Below, piece by piece: positions 60,837 to 64,000 of a stretch of 64,000 bases of DNA. The translations under genes and the position numbers were made by a program. The notes below the pieces were generated by a model, which did not search any database, was not told the DNA's origin, and worked only from the letters and a program-made list of their open reading frames with translations. Positions within the stretch are counted from its first letter, which is position 1; each line of letters starts with the position of its first letter. The stretch covers positions 100,101,417 to 100,165,416 of the forward strand of contig NC_077222.1 in the NCBI RefSeq assembly GCF_024763615.1, given 5' to 3'. The stretch is from Phlebotomus papatasi. Lineage: Eukaryota; Arthropoda; Insecta; Diptera; Psychodidae.

Positions 60837-62807
60837 TTCAATGTAGTATTAAATCGGACGTGTCATTAAGCGTGAACACTACCCTAAATAATTTGTAATT
60901 ATGAAGAGAATCCTCATTGATACATTTTATTTTGAGGTTTAGAGATCCAAAAGTGGATCTAACAAACAAAATTAAATTATTCATAAATGAAGCAGATTAG
61001 ATGGCGAAAGACCATCGTTATTAGTTGTGGTTAAAATTAACAGCTGTTACTTATTATTATTTATTTGTCAATTCGTATTCCAATCGAATTCAAGTACAAT
61101 ATGTGGCTATATAAAATACTACCCTATCGAACCGATAGTTTCCAACTATGAAAATATATCTCTGTTTTTAATCAAAATGCTCATTATAAAATCATAACAT
61201 TTTCTACAACGACATTTCGATTGGATTTTAAATTGTCCGATTTTGGATTTATGATCATGTTCTTTATTTTACTGTAACTATGGCCAAATATTAAATTCTA
61301 TTTCAATTTTCTTTCTGGGAAAACCAATGAGCAATAAATATTTGTTTGTTGGAGTACTCGTCTCTATTACAATTTATTATATTTCTAGCAAATTTATTAT
61401 TTCGTTTTTGCTATTGTTGGCTGATGCTGATGCTGTTCTAGTTGCGACATTCCTTACAATTTATTTCTTCAGCTATTAGTGAATGAAGTCGTAGTTCTAG
61501 CTTTTTTAAAGCTCCTTAAGCAAATCAATTGTTCCTGGGTTAGAAGGCCAAAAAGATTTGTTTTTTAAATAGTTTTCCCCTTAAAGTTAGAATGTATTCA
61601 TTATGACTTTTTACAGAATTTCGTTTAAATAAAAACACGTTTTAAGAAAAGTATTGTTCGAATTAGTTTTCATTTTAAAGAATATTTACAATTAATTGAA
61701 CCAAAAGAATTATTCTCCGGACCTTCTAAATCTGTATCTCTTTAAGAGGGCAGTTTAAATTAGAAGGCCAAAAATTAAAATATTAAAAATTTAAATTATT
61801 TTTTTTAAATAAAAAAAAATGGAAGAATTTCAAAGTAAAGAGTTCTCCAATATCAAGTACGAATTGCTAAGCAGAGAAATAACGAAAATTAATTTACGAA
61901 TATCAATTTTTCATTTTGTTGCTAATTTTTAGGGATCTCTTGAAAACTTTATTCGCTATCTCTCACCGTGTGACCCCTGTCGGCCAACATATTAAGTACT
62001 TAATAAGTTCGTAACTTAACTTAGGAATGCAGAGCATCCTAAATGAAAATGAGACAAACGTCAGTGCTTTGTAGTGAATAGCTAAAATAATATGACATGA
62101 GTTATCTCTAACAGCATAAGTACTTAATTAAGGACTTTGTACAAGTCCTTAATAAAATAACTTATATGAATTTATATGAAATAAAATAATATAATAATTT
62201 AGAAAATGAAAAATATTTTTATTAAGTACTTCATCCTTACGTTCAGTAATAACACGCCAGATTTGGGAGGTCTCTCCGGTTCCGATTCGTTTGTGTATCA
62301 AAAAGATTTCACTTAAAAACCCACTGGAAGATCGAAAATTTAGGATTTACACCAAATGCTAACCGATTTCGATTGAACACATATTTTCAGCTGAATTTTA
62401 CTAATCACAAAACGACACTCGCGAGACAGTGTCCATATATTTTGAACTCAACAAAAATTTGCTGAAAACTCTGCTTTTTTCAGCTAACTGTGCTCGTTGG
62501 GTAATGAGATTAAAATTTAAAGGTTCTACCATCCTGAAATTGCACAAAATTACACAACATTTAATTTTTGCAACAAACATTTACGCTGCGCACTGTTGTT
62601 GACAATTGAAGTGTCAAGAATATTGAAAATATGAAATGGAAGAACAGCCAGCGCTAAAACGGCGAATATGTGAAAATGCACTTTAGACTTCCGGTAGATT
62701 TTTAAATAAATTTGACTTGGCTTTGCAGTGGCTTTGTTTCTTCAAAAGGTTGTTACTGAAAAGAACCCAACTAAGGAATTTTGACTAAAAAATTTACGAA
62801 TAAAAGA

Positions 62808-62917
62808 ATGGGGGAAACTAAGGCACTACTGAATTTGGGTAGCACCAAAGATTAATTTTTATTTCTGAACTACTTGGACTATGACGACCATTTTTTCAGT
62901 GGACAAGCATCTTTTTA
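62808..62917. mobile_element. Family C MITE, half copy truncated by the next foldback
   Basis: GGGGGAAACTAAGGCACTAC, GGGTAGCACCAAAGATTAAT and TGAACTACTTGGACTATGAC are the inverse of 17190-17279 and 31850-31938. It ends where the foldback at 62918 starts. Confidence 0.78.
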
Positions 62918-63312
62918 TTCTGCTATTTTAGGACAAAATTGTCCTTCCGGTGAGTGGTTTGATCCAATATTAAAACACTCCTTCAAGGTTCCAGATTGAC
63001 ACTGTGTCGTGTCTTCAAAGGGATATTTCCGATGATTGCCAGTGAAAAAGGTTAGTCACCTTAAGATAAAAACATTTTTTTGGTTTTTCCCAGAGCTTTC
63101 GATCCTGATGGGGATCTTCTTCAGTTAAATTTAGTTCAGTATCGTGTCTTCTTCAGTTAAATTTCAAATAAACTTCCTTGAAACAGACACTGAAGAAGAC
63201 ATGAAACAGCCGATATAGTATTGAAAGTTCTGGAACCTTGAGTATTTTAATTTTGGATTAAACCACCTCACTGACACTCACCGGAAGGACATTTTGTCCT
63301 GAAATAGCAGAA
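62918..63312. mobile_element. 395-bp foldback with CTGAAGAA hairpin
   Basis: The left arm TTCTGCTATTTTAGGACAAA..GGAAGG/CCTTCCGGTGAGTG and the right arm CACTCACCGGAAGGACATTT..CTGAAATAGCAGAA are inverted. On the minus strand, 63123 to 63090 reads ACTGAAGAAGATCC, CCATCA, GGATCGAAAGCTCTGG. Confidence 0.86.
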
Positions 63313-63319
63313 TTAAACA

Positions 63320-63503
63320 TCACCTCATAGTTTCTTGCCATAAACCTAAAGTGATGATAAACCTAAAATGAACCTAAAGATTCATGGAAATTTGAGGAAC
63401 AGTAGAAGTGGCCGATATTACAAGCTGGCCAAAATTGCAAGCTGGATGAAATTGCAAGCTGGCCGAAATTGCAAGCTGTCCGAAATTTCGTACAGTGACC
63501 CTA
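63320..63503 (-). mobile_element. Family B MITE end with 17-bp tandem expansion
   Basis: The terminus TTTCGTACAGTGACCCTA closes at 63503. Inside it CAAGCTGG recurs at 63421, 63438, 63455 and 63472 (period 17), against two such units in the 34660 and 38117 copies. The psq-like frame has been deleted. Confidence 0.82.
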
Positions 63504-63871
63504 TATATTGCTTTTTTTTTACAATTTTTATAGAAACTCCCATCCATATTGTTCCGTGAAATATTGTTGTTAAAGCATTATCCCGATGCAATTAAATGTT
63601 TGATTGGCTAGAGCGTGAAAGCCCTTTAGTACTTTAGGTCTAGTCAATCAGGAAGCATAATATTTGAATGGAAAATCTTAATGAGTGTAATTAATGAAAT
63701 TATTTGGGTTATTTCATGTTTGTAAATATTGACTAAAATTATGCACTTTCAATGCATGAATGAGGCACACACGGTGAATATTACATTTGTATGTAATCGT
63801 TATCATGATTCAACGAAGTTTATTACACCTCTATTAAAGTAATTAACTTTTGATTAATTATCTCTTTGCAG

Positions 63872-64000
63872 GATATTCAATTTTGTACAACAATCGATGG
63901 ATTCAGGTGTATCGGCCAGATGTAGAGTGTACCAATGGCATCATTCATGTTATCGACTTTCCCCTCCTAGATGACACAGATTCCATAATTAGTGGAGCAT
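63872..64000 (+). CDS. Fas1: Fasciclin I, coding exon i (FAS1 domain 4, end), cut by window
   Basis: The acceptor is TCTCTTTGCAG at 63871, and the split codon becomes Arg. The product reads YSILYNNRWIQVYRPDVECT, then NGIIHVIDFPLLDD and SIISGA at the window edge. GIIHVIDFPLL is the H2 box of the fourth repeat. Drosophila Fas1 ends soon after this point with a hydrophobic GPI-attachment signal, so only a few dozen codons should be missing. Confidence 0.94.

Larger units (their letters stand above)
50304..63871 (+). other. Fas1 intron between exons h and i (13.6 kb)
   Basis: GTAAGT to TTGCAG. Repeats within it are at 51078-51301, 51681-51864, 52338-53173, 53291-53916, 55813-56681, 56882-57073, 57138-57450, 58653-59864, 60474-60836, 62640-62760, 62918-63312 and 63320-63503. 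The stretches 53920-55800, 57460-58640, 60840-62250 and 63510-63870 appear to be plain intron sequence. Confidence 0.85.

Overview
The window is AT-rich, intron-rich DNA from an insect, most likely a dipteran. I infer this from the one recognisable gene, whose product resembles Drosophila fasciclin I, and from the dense load of small TA-flanked transposons. No bacterial-style genes, rRNA, intact tRNA or CRISPR array is visible. I cannot name the species.

The gene is a Fasciclin I (Fas1) orthologue on the + strand. Nine coding segments with consistent GT-AG junctions and phases lie at 29966-30098, 30211-30392, 35333-35741, 35833-35993, 43752-43994, 49571-49794, 49935-50097, 50162-50303 and 63872-64000. 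Together they give about 595 codons covering four FAS1 domains, with the last exon cut by the window end. The exon for the signal peptide and first mature residues was not found; it is either upstream of the window or hidden in the first 29.9 kb. The C-terminal GPI-signal exon lies beyond position 64000.

The remaining ~97% is intron or 5' flank (1-29965 and introns of 4.9, 7.8, 5.6 and 13.6 kb) built largely from non-autonomous DNA transposons. These include TA-flanked MITEs that share a TAGGG terminus, long-arm foldback elements, elements nested in other elements, a tRNA-derived SINE-like copy, a broken LTR-retrotransposon gag/protease piece, a 1.1 kb degenerate short-unit tandem array and a 320-bp triplication.

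The most informative signals are: (a) two MITE families that retain a short reading frame resembling the N-terminal pipsqueak/pogo helix-turn-helix; (b) a CTGARGAA-stem-GAAA hairpin with compensating stem changes, shared by otherwise different foldback elements; (c) three insertions whose empty sites can be read from paralogous copies inside the same window; (d) a triple-nested palindrome at 53291-53916; (e) a NAGNAG acceptor at the FAS1 domain 2/3 junction.
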